From: Syntrophomonas sp.
GTDB lineage: Bacteria; Bacillota; Syntrophomonadia; Syntrophomonadales; Syntrophomonadaceae
Direction of reading: 5' to 3'
NCBI GenBank assembly: GCA_016841425.1
Contig: JAENZE010000013.1
Span: forward strand, 62,001-126,000
Length of the DNA: 64,000 nucleotides
The position numbers and the translations under genes are program-made. Every line of letters begins with the position of its first letter. Within the stretch, counting starts at the first letter, position 1. The notes under the pieces were generated by a model that made no database searches, had not been told where the DNA came from, and saw only the letters and a program-made list of their open reading frames with translations. Positions 55,389 to 64,000 of the stretch are shown piece by piece.

Positions 55389-56059
55389 TCTTCCATCTCC
55401 ATCTCTAAAAGGTTTTTCTTGATGTAACCCTTAACGGAGGGGTTTTTGCATAACTTTGGCATACAAATCTCAGCAAGTGAACAGGCTTTACAGGCTTTAG
55501 ATATCTTTACTTTAGGGGTACACCTCCTGTCATATAATTCGTGCATTTGCTTAAATATAGTTTTAACGTGCCCGCGCAAACAATCGTCAAGTGCAACTTT
55601 AAGTCTGCGTTTTGTTTCTCCATAGAACAAAAATGCTTCAGGGATTTCACATAATAACATCTCTTCAAGACACATAGCCTGTGCACATAGCTGCAGAGCG
55701 TCGGCTTCATTTTCTTTTGGTTTCCCGCGTTTGTACTCTACCGGAACTGGCTTATAAGTTCCATCCCTGCCAAATATATTCACCCCGTCCGAAGCTTTAT
55801 GCAGTTCAACTACATCGCAAGTTCCAGTTGTGCCGAGTGTACGTGAGAATATTCTCATTCCCCGAGAAATTATCAGATCTCCACGCTTTTCCTTTATCGT
55901 GCTGTCATGTGTTTTCTCATGAAGGATTGCCCCCTCAATTGTACGAAGGTTTTCCTGCCAATGTTGTTCAATATGTATTAATGCCCACTGACGTTTACAA
56001 AATGAGAAATGCTGTATTCCGGATAACAGCAGAAAGTCTTCCTCGTTATATTCCATCAT
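55385..56059 (-). CDS. cas4: CRISPR-associated Cas4 (Dna2/RecB-like nuclease)
   Basis: 224 aa. It trims and selects prespacers by PAM together with Cas1-Cas2. The N-terminal cysteine is in QHFSFCKRQWALIH, nuclease residues lie in the GTCDVVEL and VPVEYKRGKPKE region, and the three C-terminal iron-sulfur cysteines are in KACKACSLAEICMPKLC. It overlaps both cas7 and cas1. Confidence 0.95.
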   Translation of the reverse strand: MMEYNEEDFLLLSGIQHFSFCKRQWALIHIEQHWQENLRTIEGAILHEKTHDSTIKEKRGDLIISRGMRIFSRTLGTTGTCDVVELHKASDGVNIFGRDGTYKPVPVEYKRGKPKENEADALQLCAQAMCLEEMLLCEIPEAFLFYGETKRRLKVALDDCLRGHVKTIFKQMHELYDRRCTPKVKISKACKACSLAEICMPKLCKNPSVKGYIKKNLLEMEMEE

Positions 56060-56906
56060 ATATTTCAGGGGTCAGTCCTTCTAATGCTTCAAGAGAAATA
56101 TTATAATCGTTAATATTCTTTGGAATTTCAACAATTGGGGCAACTTGCAAGCTTCTGTGTACTTTGGCTGAAGAATATTGACCCATCTGGGTATTATGTT
56201 TCCACCAATACATCTTACAAACTTCCATACTGCCGTCCGGACGTGCAGAGGAACAATCATTCTCGAAGAGTGTAATTAGAGCCTGTTTAATAAGTTCGCT
56301 ATCTTCTTGACTGAAGCCAGTCTTTGCAGCTAATTGTGTATTAATACTTCCATAAATCACGTAAACACCAAATTCGACCCTATGCTTCATACCCATGGTG
56401 TCAGGACTTTTCTTATCAGGATCTTTTCCTGTTTCTGCATTAACACTTTTCGTGATTTGCATACTCGATATTTCAATTGGAGAAATACTTACCGCGGAAT
56501 GAATTGAAACAGGCCCTCTTATCCCTACTGAAACAGAACTATCCTCCCCGCCTTTCTTAAATGCAAAAACCTGGCCGAAGCTTCTAACATCAATCCATTT
56601 TTCGCAGGCTATTTTTGCATATTGTTGTTTATTCTTGCTTGATTTTTTAAGCTCTTCGTAGCCATCAGCCCTATCCTTCAGGCTTCTAAATCCATCCGCT
56701 CTTCTTTCATCAGATTGTACGAATATTTCTTGGCCCATGTCCTGAAGACGATTACGGATTTTCCTCTTAATGCAAACATCAGAAATTTCACCAAAGCCCT
56801 CATAATTTTCTCTCGGTCTATTACCGTTTAATGGATCTCCATTTGGATTGGCATTTTTAACAGAAATAATAGCAGCAAAATCAATCTTGTTTATTAAATT
56901 ACTCAT
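56046..56906 (-). CDS. cas7: Cascade backbone subunit Cas7 (Csd2)
   Basis: 286 aa from ATG at 56906, seven bases after GAGGAG. It forms the filament along the crRNA in the type I-C effector. The N-terminal block FAAIISVKNANPNGDPLNGN and the C-terminal SSAKVHRSLQVAPIVEIPKN are typical of Csd2. It overlaps cas8c by 8 bp. Confidence 0.95.
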   Translation of the reverse strand: MSNLINKIDFAAIISVKNANPNGDPLNGNRPRENYEGFGEISDVCIKRKIRNRLQDMGQEIFVQSDERRADGFRSLKDRADGYEELKKSSKNKQQYAKIACEKWIDVRSFGQVFAFKKGGEDSSVSVGIRGPVSIHSAVSISPIEISSMQITKSVNAETGKDPDKKSPDTMGMKHRVEFGVYVIYGSINTQLAAKTGFSQEDSELIKQALITLFENDCSSARPDGSMEVCKMYWWKHNTQMGQYSSAKVHRSLQVAPIVEIPKNINDYNISLEALEGLTPEIYDGI

Positions 56907-58812
56907 GTTCATTCTCCTCTTCATTAGTTTTTTCTAATTTCCTTTTTGCGTTTTCTTCTATTCTTTGGTTTTTTTGATCAATAAAGATTTGCCTTTGGCA
57001 ATAATACCCTAATATAAAGCTATCATCTAATTTCTTTTGACTGGTAAACTCTTCGTAGGACAGCATAGAATTAACCTTAGTCATTAGCTCTGATAAGTTT
57101 ATGCCTTTTGAACCCAATCTTGATATATAGGGCCTAAGTTTATCTGTAATAATACCCCATGTTTTATAAGGATGAATTTTGAATTGATGCATTAATCTTT
57201 CTGCATTGGTATCCCTTTTCTCCCCGACTGTGTATAATGCATATTCTTCAATTTGTTGTGCAATGGCTAGTAACCTGCCAAAGATATAACTTCTATCCCT
57301 TTGATTTTCATCAAGTGACATTTCCCATACCTCCTTAAATTTATCGTTTTGATATTTTTTGACCAGAGCACAAGTTATTGTTAATGTTTTCTGCCATTCC
57401 CACTTTTCCATTACAACTGGATTTGAAACACGATTTACTGATGAATTAACAAGGTCATAGGGTAACCTGGCTCCATCAATAATACATGGTAACAGTCTCT
57501 CGATTGTTGCCTTTTTTAACTTGTCACTTATTTTGTCTCCATAGGCTGCAAAAGCTATATCCTTAGGTGCAGGAGCACCGATAAAAGTAATAGCCTTAAG
57601 TATTTGTTTTCCTTTTTCGTCAAACCCGTCAGGTATTTTTTTATATGTGTGCTGCCAGATACAAGTTTTATGCCAGTACTCTATCCTATTTAAAAAATCC
57701 GAACCATCAATCTCACGATAATAAGTTATTGATAATCGCCCTGTTGTTGCAGCATCTAACCCCATTATTATAATTTCAGCCTTTGTATTCAGATCACAAC
57801 CATAACCTGCAATAGCTCTACTCAGCCTTTCAGCATATTCCTGTTCTGTTGAAATCACAGGTGGTTCTTCCTGTCCGAAGATACTGTCCTGAGTATCTTC
57901 GAGAATCTCTGGAATATCCTGGTTTTGGGTTCCCCAGGCAATTATTACCTGATCACCGTTTTTATACCCTTGCTTTTCAACAAGCCATCGCAATGCATTA
58001 TGTGCCTTTTGTGTTGTTTCGTATCCAATACGTACAACCTGAGCTTTATCTGAAAACCGTCCTCGATAAGTAAAACCAATATCATCGTTAGCTGAAATCA
58101 ACTTTGCCTTATCTGCTGTGTTTCTAACTTTTGCAGGATGTTTTTCAGAACAAGGAATGCCCTGTCCTTTTACATAACACAAGTCTGTGTCTCCTTGAAA
58201 ACTTAAATAATAATTAATATAGCTATCATAAATTTGCGGATCAAGCCATACAGCTGATTCCTCTTCATCTGGAATTTCTACCCTAAATCTTATAAAAGCA
58301 TCACTTTGAACACCCACCCCTATCTTCACATCCTGAGAAAGCATACCTTTGTCATCACATACCAATATTTTCTGACTTATCAAGTCTGTAATAAGTACTT
58401 TCTTTTTTAAATATCTAAAAATTGCTCCGACTTTTCTGTTGTAATAAGGTGAATTGCACCAACCATCAAGTTGTTCTATATATTTATTGTAAAATTCCTC
58501 GCCCTTTTTCTTCTCGATATAATCATTATAATCACCAGCAACATATTGTAGTTTGTCACAAAGTGGGTGCGGAGTTATGCCGCTACTCCTTGTTGCGGAA
58601 TCTTCTGTTACAGGAATAATTGTAACTGCCTCGTTTTTTGCTAGTGTTCTTGCTCTTAAGAAATTTCCATCTCCATTTATTACAATTTCTATCTGTGCAT
58701 TTTGTGTTGAATGAGCAATAGGAAGAAGTGGCGTTCTTTCATTTGTTTTCCAAGCACCTACCTCGCTTCTGCAATTCTCATAAGTATCATAAAGCTTATG
58801 AATCCAACTCAA
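56899..58812 (-). CDS. cas8c: Cascade large subunit Cas8c (Csd1)
   Basis: 637 aa, within the usual range. It recognises the PAM and recruits Cas3. It has the family N-terminus ([19 protein letters not shown]) and the [15 protein letters not shown] and [18 protein letters not shown] regions common in Csd1. The C-terminal helical part probably supplies an internally translated Cas11-like small subunit, as shown for other I-C systems; I did not identify its start. The TTG start overlaps the cas5c stop (TTGA). Confidence 0.93.
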   Translation of the reverse strand: MSWIHKLYDTYENCRSEVGAWKTNERTPLLPIAHSTQNAQIEIVINGDGNFLRARTLAKNEAVTIIPVTEDSATRSSGITPHPLCDKLQYVAGDYNDYIEKKKGEEFYNKYIEQLDGWCNSPYYNRKVGAIFRYLKKKVLITDLISQKILVCDDKGMLSQDVKIGVGVQSDAFIRFRVEIPDEEESAVWLDPQIYDSYINYYLSFQGDTDLCYVKGQGIPCSEKHPAKVRNTADKAKLISANDDIGFTYRGRFSDKAQVVRIGYETTQKAHNALRWLVEKQGYKNGDQVIIAWGTQNQDIPEILEDTQDSIFGQEEPPVISTEQEYAERLSRAIAGYGCDLNTKAEIIIMGLDAATTGRLSITYYREIDGSDFLNRIEYWHKTCIWQHTYKKIPDGFDEKGKQILKAITFIGAPAPKDIAFAAYGDKISDKLKKATIERLLPCIIDGARLPYDLVNSSVNRVSNPVVMEKWEWQKTLTITCALVKKYQNDKFKEVWEMSLDENQRDRSYIFGRLLAIAQQIEEYALYTVGEKRDTNAERLMHQFKIHPYKTWGIITDKLRPYISRLGSKGINLSELMTKVNSMLSYEEFTSQKKLDDSFILGYYCQRQIFIDQKNQRIEENAKRKLEKTNEEENEHE

Positions 58813-59525
58813 TTATCCCTCCCCCCCTTTACAAATTCTGTCAATCCGCTGAAATTATTTATATCAAAGATTTTAGGCTTCATTGACGAAAGTTCGCGTT
58901 TTATAGTACATTCATCTGGTTTTAAGAATTTAATATAGCCATTGTCCATTACTGGCGTCCAAAGCCTGGCTGTTAGCATGTTTTTTCCGGTTTCATCTGG
59001 GTAATCAAAGCCATGGAACATGAGCCCAAAAGATAGTAAACCATAATTATCATATGCACCCTCGCCCTCTCCAAATTTACAGGGTTCAACATATCCCTGG
59101 CACTCCCTGGTTCCCAGGAAAATATCGCGTCTACCACCACATTTAATCATTCTGTTAGCGATAATATAATGCTTATTTTCGTTTCTATCTTTCGCTAAAT
59201 TCGGGCGGTTATAATTCCACTCAAAATGAGCCCTTACTTGATACTCAACATTGCTTAGATATGTGTATATGGACAGCGTGTTTCCACCACTAAAATTAAC
59301 GGGTCGTATGCCCTGGGATTGAGTTTTAATCAAATTCATAACTCTAACTTCGTCAATAATCCATATTATGGTCGGTTTCCAATACACACTTTCGAGTATT
59401 CCCTTTAATGCCTGATACGTTGGCACTTGATATGAAAACTTCTCCCCACCAATCCTATTGATCGGATCGCTAAAAAGTGCATATCGGCCAGTAACTTTAA
59501 ATTCAACTATGTTTGCTTTTTCCAT
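58809..59525 (-). CDS. cas5c: Cas5c, crRNA-processing endoribonuclease of type I-C
   Basis: 238 aa. In type I-C, Cas5 (Cas5d/Cas5c) cuts the repeat and stays on the 5' handle, replacing Cas6. The catalytic triad known from Bacillus halodurans aligns with Tyr48 (ESVYWKPT) and the pair Lys118-His119 (NENKHYIIA), all present. The locus can therefore process its own crRNA without Cas6. GGAGGG precedes the ATG. Confidence 0.94.
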   Translation of the reverse strand: MEKANIVEFKVTGRYALFSDPINRIGGEKFSYQVPTYQALKGILESVYWKPTIIWIIDEVRVMNLIKTQSQGIRPVNFSGGNTLSIYTYLSNVEYQVRAHFEWNYNRPNLAKDRNENKHYIIANRMIKCGGRRDIFLGTRECQGYVEPCKFGEGEGAYDNYGLLSFGLMFHGFDYPDETGKNMLTARLWTPVMDNGYIKFLKPDECTIKRELSSMKPKIFDINNFSGLTEFVKGGRDN

Positions 59526-59538
59526 TTATCTACCCTCC

Positions 59539-61959
59539 TCAAACATCGCAAAATTTCATTGGTGCAGCTTCAAGAGTCACCCCCACTTCTTTTGAGTAAT
59601 ATTCCTCCCTAAGAGCAAATATTGCGCCATCTTTCAACCCAATAATTGCTCCCATATCTTCGAGCTTTCTTATATCTGTTTCAAATAAATTTACAGAAAA
59701 CTGCTGTGCTTTCTTTAAATACTGTTTTAATTCACTTAAATTGCACTCACCATTTATAAGGGTTATAAGGGGCCCGCCTTCTTCATAAGGAACAATCACG
59801 CCTGTTGTAAACTGGTCAATTACCTGAAAGTTGTTTCCGGCAGTTTTAAAGGCTTGTTTTAACATTAACGCCGATTTATACCCATTTTTTCCCTCAAATG
59901 CATTCGCTCCATCATAATTCCCAGATAATAAGTCATACATTGATTTATCATTGTTTGGCCTTGGTAAGGTATAGTCCATCTCTTTTCTTCTATTATGGAA
60001 ATAGTACTGATAATACCTGTTCATTGCCTTTGGAGACAGTAAATCATTATCAAACAAATGAGGGTTTTCTTTGAATTCATCAAGAATTCTCCTAGTACAT
60101 TCCTGTCCCTCTTTGATGTCCACCAGTTTACTAACATGCTCTCCCTCAACATTAACGATATAAACATCACTACAGGATGTTTCTCCATGACGATTGCACC
60201 TCCCTGCGGCTTGTGCAATATTATCAAGTCCCGCAAGGGATCGCACTACACACCCAAAGGAAATATCAATGCCAGCTTCGATTAATTGGGTGCTAATACA
60301 AATTACCCTTGCAGAACCCAACTTACCTTTTTTAACTTCATTACCTATCATGTCTTCCAAAATATTAATTCTATGGGAAGGGCACATATTTGTACTTAAA
60401 TGAAAAATATAATACTGTTTTTCTTTGGGTAAAGCTGAATTTGCGTTGCTTAACTCATTAAAAACTTCCTTGGCAGAGTTCTTAGTATTCAAAATTACCA
60501 ATATACTTTCCACCTTGTCCATCGTATCTAGAACAAGGTCCTTTAGTAAACCTGCACTGTAACCACCTATCCGTCGTTTATCGATTAAACTGACCCGTTT
60601 AAATTGTTCGAATTTTACATGAATATCAGAAATTATATTAGGATTTGCACTTAGCTTTAAAGGCATTTCGGTAGTTGATAAAAGTGGTTGTGTTGCTGTG
60701 CAAAGTATAATGGTTGCATTGCATATGTTTGATAAAAAATTGATCGCACTATTGAACATATTAATACATTTAAGCGGTATAGCCTGAATTTCATCAAATA
60801 CAATAACTGAATTGGCAAGATTATGCATTCGCCGCACATTTTGTGTTCCGCCATTAAATAATGTATTAAGGAATTGCACCATGGTCGTCAGAATAATAGA
60901 ACTATCCCAGCGTTCAGTTAGAAGATTGTATTGATCCTGTTCATCTTCACTATCAATAACAAGATTTGAATGATGTTCCAGAATTATATCCTGTCGATTC
61001 AAAATCCCCTTTATTTCCCTGGCGTTTTGATCAATTATGGTAGTAAAAGGGATAATATAAAAAATTCTATCTTTATTAAAGTTCTTTGCATGCTCTAAAG
61101 CAAACCGCAAACTTGAAAGGGTTTTCCCGCCCCCGGTGGGCACTGAAAGTTGATATATTCCCGGTTGATTTTTTCCAAAGTCTTTACAAGCCAGGGAAAT
61201 CTCATCTCTCAATAAATCTATTTTGTTAACTCGGGGATAGTCTTTTAATTTAATTTCCAGCACATCGGCAAGTTCATTCCATAACATTGATTTATCAATG
61301 CTCTCTTGCGATTCCCTTTCTTCCATAAATGTATAGGTATCATATCTATCTGCATCAATAAGACAACTAAAGAGGTACTTTTCCAGCATCCCAGCTGCAA
61401 ACTTTCCAAATCTGGCAGAGCTATCTATCTTATTAATTTTGATAAGAATAGCTCGTATCTCTTCCTTTGATTTATTAAATAAAATGTTAATATGTTCCAT
61501 TTCCAAATAATCTGCCCGAAAATTAGACAGTGCTTCATCATAAAAGATTTCTTTATCTGTTTTTATCTTTTCAGTAAATATATCAATGCCCTTCGAGTCT
61601 ATGCAATCTATTAATCCACCATGATGAGAACAGATAGCCAATGAAATAAGCTGTGCGGTGAGCTTTTGATATTGGTCTTTGGTATTGTAAAAATTTTCAT
61701 AGATAAACTTTGCTCCTGCGGCAGAGTGATTGACTGATCCCCTGAGAGATTTGTCATCAGGGTGCTCAGAACAGTAATGTATATAAGAATTAAATTTGTT
61801 TGTTTCCTTCCCCATGTCGTGAAGAATTCCAATTAATTCTGCGGTTGCAGCAAGTAGAATTTTGGCACCATATTCCTTGGACATTGCAGCAACATTATGT
61901 AAGTGCTCCTTAACACTTTGCTCTTTTAGAGTTATTGGATGAATGTGAGCACAAAACAT
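59539..61959 (-). CDS. cas3: CRISPR-associated helicase-nuclease Cas3 (HD)
   Basis: 806 aa, full length. The N-terminal HD nuclease has H19/H21 and the H47-D48 pair in GILHDMGKE. The helicase has Walker A SVPTGGGKTLSSLR, a DEIQ box (VIVFDEIQAIPLK), and motif VI in NIAQAAGRCNRHG. It unwinds and degrades the target. First gene of the cas operon; ATG follows AAGGAG. The remnant of another cas6 lies directly upstream. Confidence 0.96.
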   Translation of the reverse strand: MFCAHIHPITLKEQSVKEHLHNVAAMSKEYGAKILLAATAELIGILHDMGKETNKFNSYIHYCSEHPDDKSLRGSVNHSAAGAKFIYENFYNTKDQYQKLTAQLISLAICSHHGGLIDCIDSKGIDIFTEKIKTDKEIFYDEALSNFRADYLEMEHINILFNKSKEEIRAILIKINKIDSSARFGKFAAGMLEKYLFSCLIDADRYDTYTFMEERESQESIDKSMLWNELADVLEIKLKDYPRVNKIDLLRDEISLACKDFGKNQPGIYQLSVPTGGGKTLSSLRFALEHAKNFNKDRIFYIIPFTTIIDQNAREIKGILNRQDIILEHHSNLVIDSEDEQDQYNLLTERWDSSIILTTMVQFLNTLFNGGTQNVRRMHNLANSVIVFDEIQAIPLKCINMFNSAINFLSNICNATIILCTATQPLLSTTEMPLKLSANPNIISDIHVKFEQFKRVSLIDKRRIGGYSAGLLKDLVLDTMDKVESILVILNTKNSAKEVFNELSNANSALPKEKQYYIFHLSTNMCPSHRINILEDMIGNEVKKGKLGSARVICISTQLIEAGIDISFGCVVRSLAGLDNIAQAAGRCNRHGETSCSDVYIVNVEGEHVSKLVDIKEGQECTRRILDEFKENPHLFDNDLLSPKAMNRYYQYYFHNRRKEMDYTLPRPNNDKSMYDLLSGNYDGANAFEGKNGYKSALMLKQAFKTAGNNFQVIDQFTTGVIVPYEEGGPLITLINGECNLSELKQYLKKAQQFSVNLFETDIRKLEDMGAIIGLKDGAIFALREEYYSKEVGVTLEAAPMKFCDV

Positions 61960-61992
61960 TGAATCACTCCTTGTTTATTCCTAAGATGCCCA

Positions 61993-62088
61993 CTGATTGG
62001 GAAATATGAATTACCCCTGCAGAATATGATTCTACTGTACCGGCAGCTCAATATCCCATTCAGCTTCTAGTATTGCACTTACCCTCAT
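61993..62088 (-). pseudogene. Decayed 5' fragment of a second cas6 gene
   Basis: From an ATG at 62088 the minus strand reads MRVSAILEAEWDIELPVQ, stop, NHILQG, stop, FIFPNQ. The intact Cas6 at 62673-63428 starts MRICVVFNSDQEIVLPVQ then YNHILQG and FMYKNQ. About half of the first 25 residues are identical, and the DNA is clearly related (ATGATTCTACTGTACCGG against GTGATTATACTGTACTGG on the plus strand). Two in-frame stops and loss of homology after about 32 codons show a relic. It sits about 34 bp upstream of cas3. Whether it came from local duplication or from an older cas6 replaced by Cas5c cannot be told here. Confidence 0.85.
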
Positions 62089-62672
62089 ATTTATATAAAT
62101 CCTTCCTTAATTTTCCATACACTGACATTTTACTCCATTAGGATGACTTCTTCAAATATCGACTCCCATATTTAATGTTTTAAATATTTAGATTGGAAAT
62201 GTTCGAGTACCAGAAACGTCATTGTTATCGGCCTCGCTCATGATTAAATCGGCTGTTCATATAGTGTATTACCTCAAGATGACAGGTTGATGTCACCGGT
62301 TTTATTTTTTATTCATACTTGAAAGTTGTCAGGGGGGAAGATTCTTTTGGTATCTTTTCATGTTCAACGAGAGAGTTCATAAACCTGAGAATGCGTGTGA
62401 CTAAGGTCAGGGAGATACAGCTATAAGGAACAGAGACACACCAGGCTTTGGGTTCCTGGTGCCAGGAATGTCCCTAAATTCCTGCCCGGCCAGATCCTTT
62501 ATCTATGCAGCCCCTATTCCCAGAAACAGAAAATACCGCCGTTTTACCGGCGGTAGAATTGTCTGGGCATGGTGTATATAAAGTTAGTGTGTGACATCAA
62601 TTAGAATTCTCAGAATTCATTCTGATTGATATGAAAATACACTTACATTATATACTGAAATCCATAATTTTT
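62089..62672. other. Intergenic DNA between the cas6 relic and cas6
   Basis: 584 bp without a supported gene. It contains a degenerate GTGCCAGG repeat at about 62458-62475, a terminator-like stem TACCGCCG/CGGCGGTA (62534-62555) with TTTTCTGTTTC beyond it on the minus strand (probably ending the cas6 transcript), and the palindrome GAATTCTCAGAATTC at about 62603. I saw no further cas remnant. Confidence 0.55.
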
Positions 62673-63428
62673 CTATACCGCTTCCTGTTTTACTACTTCC
62701 CAGCACCCGAATCCCTGGTTGTTTTTGAAACCCAAACCAGCTTCGTAGGCTACTTTTATCAGTTCCGGACAGCCTTTAAGCCAGTATATTCCCGCGTATC
62801 CCTTTACAACCGTGCCCCGATAGTTAAGTATTTTTTCAAATTTCTTCTCCTGGCTTCCGTTAGGAATAATCTTTATTTCCTTATTATCCGGTCGGTAACC
62901 ATGTACCACCTCATATTTGGATAGCAGGTTATTCTTGGCTATTTCTGCAAATTGAGCTTGCCAGGGAGAATAATAGTTAGTATATTTCTTTTCTTCCCGT
63001 ATGCTGGTGGTGCACCCCACCAGCGGAGAAAGCATCTTTATCTGTACTTTCTTTCCGAATTCAATGTCCTCATACATATCTATGCGCTCAATTTCAACTT
63101 CGTTATTCCCCAGAAACACCAACTCTGCTCTTTCCAATTTATCAGCCAGATCCAGAATAAATTCATCAACCGCGGAGGATATTATAAGCTGTACCGGTGG
63201 GAACAGGGTTATCTTCCCGGTCACCTTATTAAAGCTAAACTTGCCCATTAAACGAGAGAAGGTGAAAAGATTGAACTTCCCATTAGTTATGGCTTTCCCT
63301 TCCTGATGAAGAAACTTGCTGTAATCTCGATCCAGCTGATTCTTATACATAAACCCTTGCAGGATGTGATTATACTGTACTGGAAGTACGATCTCCTGGT
63401 CAGAATTGAAAACTACACAAATTCGCAT
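62673..63428 (-). CDS. cas6: Cas6 family crRNA-processing endoribonuclease
   Basis: 251 aa with a tandem ferredoxin-like (RAMP) layout and the C-terminal glycine-rich loop GLGFKNNQGFGCWEV. The N-terminal QYNHILQGFMYKNQ and FLHQEGK regions supply the Tyr28 and His41 expected of the active site. Cas6 serves type I-A/B/D/E/F and type III systems, not type I-C, where Cas5c does the job. It is separate from the cas operon (about 0.7 kb from cas3), has its own terminator-like hairpin, and a weak ribosome site. It may serve another array elsewhere or be left over from a lost locus. Confidence 0.88.
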   Translation of the reverse strand: MRICVVFNSDQEIVLPVQYNHILQGFMYKNQLDRDYSKFLHQEGKAITNGKFNLFTFSRLMGKFSFNKVTGKITLFPPVQLIISSAVDEFILDLADKLERAELVFLGNNEVEIERIDMYEDIEFGKKVQIKMLSPLVGCTTSIREEKKYTNYYSPWQAQFAEIAKNNLLSKYEVVHGYRPDNKEIKIIPNGSQEKKFEKILNYRGTVVKGYAGIYWLKGCPELIKVAYEAGLGFKNNQGFGCWEVVKQEAV

Positions 63429-63849
63429 ATTCTAAAATTTCCCTTCCACTTATTACCTACACCAAGCTTTAATCTTATTCTACTACCCAAGAACGCCTAT
63501 AGGTAGCATCTTTTACCGTCAAATTCCTTCATATTTTGCATGTTTGCAACAGATAATGACTGTAATGGCTACTTTGCAAATACATGATTTTACCTGGTTT
63601 TTTTGCTCAATATTACTTATAATTCGCTAGTTTATAAAGACCATCGCGTGCTGATGCACTGTCCTTTTTTGTCAAATAATATATCCAGCTTATCGCAAGT
63701 GTCAGTTTTCCCCGTATTAATGAGTCTATTCGATTTTAATCTTATACTTGAGTTTACTAATAGCTTGAGGTCAGGCTTAACATTCAGAACACATATAGAG
63801 ACGCTGTTCTCCGACATAAGATTTTAAATATTTCATCCCGCTTATTAGT
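63429..63849. other. Intergenic DNA upstream of cas6
   Basis: 421 bp, AT-rich. Short open frames on both strands (63603-63827 plus, 63632-63817 minus) lack ribosome sites and are not recognised. The promoter of cas6 should lie here, but no convincing match was found. Confidence 0.45.
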
Positions 63850-64000
63850 CTATTTTCTATTCCGGGCGAAAAATTGTTTCACCCGTTTCTTGGGCTCATC
63901 GGCAGTAAAACAACGGCCCCATAGTTCATTCTCCAGAGCCAGACCTGATTGGGTTACGTAACTAGCCCCCTGTGCCACTGCCTTTTTGGCATAACGAATG
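63850..64000 (-). CDS. Crotonase (enoyl-CoA hydratase/isomerase), C-terminal part, cut by window edge
   Basis: 49 codons plus stop are visible; the gene continues past 64000. The reading IRYAKKAVAQGASYVTQSGL, then ALENELWGRCF and ADEPKKRVKQFFARNRK, matches the end of enoyl-CoA hydratases (…E…LF..CF.T.D..EG...F...R). It would hydrate enoyl-CoA in beta-oxidation, fitting the dehydrogenases at 36-48 kb. Confidence 0.85.
   Translation of the reverse strand, partial: IRYAKKAVAQGASYVTQSGLALENELWGRCFTADEPKKRVKQFFARNRK

Noticed and set aside
63632-63817. 61-codon minus frame upstream of cas6
   Set aside because: No ribosome site or recognisable domain; treated as chance.

Overview
The window looks like a chromosomal segment of an anaerobic, endospore-forming member of the Clostridia, most like a syntrophic fatty-acid oxidiser of the Syntrophomonas type (an inference from gene content, not a database match). 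Evidence: dipicolinate synthase genes and the B. subtilis-like order dpaA-dpaB-asd-dapG-dapA-RNase J-tepA-ylzJ-ftsK/spoIIIE point to a spore former. Four acyl-CoA dehydrogenases, two acetyl-CoA hydrolase/transferase family enzymes, an acetate transporter and the C-terminus of a crotonase point to beta-oxidation of short-chain fatty acids.

Layout. 1-15.3 kb, almost all minus strand: rimO, a RodZ-like protein, a winged-helix protein fused to a degenerate PfkB-kinase domain, ftsK/spoIIIE, uppP, ylzJ, tepA, RNase J and the lysine/dipicolinate genes (dapA, dapG, asd, dpaB, dpaA, dapB). 15.4-19.2 kb: a universal stress protein, an unknown small protein, rqcH, then about 0.9 kb of repeat-rich non-coding DNA. 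19.2-30.3 kb: a complete pyrimidine operon (pyrR-B-C-carA-carB-K-D-F-E plus one small unknown gene), transcribed leftward from a strong promoter, with a PyrR-type attenuator in the leader and another between pyrR and pyrB. Its carA has lost two of its three glutaminase catalytic residues. 30.4-36.2 kb: an O-methyltransferase, an RluD-family pseudouridine synthase, lspA, and an unrecognised membrane protein next to a membrane-anchored beta-propeller protein.

36.3-51.4 kb is the fatty-acid region: a dicluster ferredoxin, acyl-CoA dehydrogenases, CoA-transferases, a GGDEF-EAL protein, an acetate transporter, and a sigma-54 activator. The activator lies just upstream of a CoA-transferase/dehydrogenase operon that has a well-spaced sigma-54 promoter and an upstream palindrome.

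51.5-63.4 kb is a type I-C CRISPR-Cas locus. It has an array of 36 repeats and 35 spacers, a leader, then cas2, cas1, cas4, cas7, cas8c, cas5c and cas3, all leftward. A full-length cas6, not a normal part of type I-C, lies 0.7 kb upstream of cas3. A decayed second copy of the cas6 5' end, with two in-frame stops, lies directly upstream of cas3. Two spacers are near-duplicates whose four differences include crRNA seed positions 3 and 4. The right edge cuts a crotonase gene.

Several intergenic regions hold palindromes built around GGGGACGG/CCGTCCCC or GTGCCAGGCAC cores. They look like one dispersed, non-autonomous repeat family, but no matching transposase is present here.
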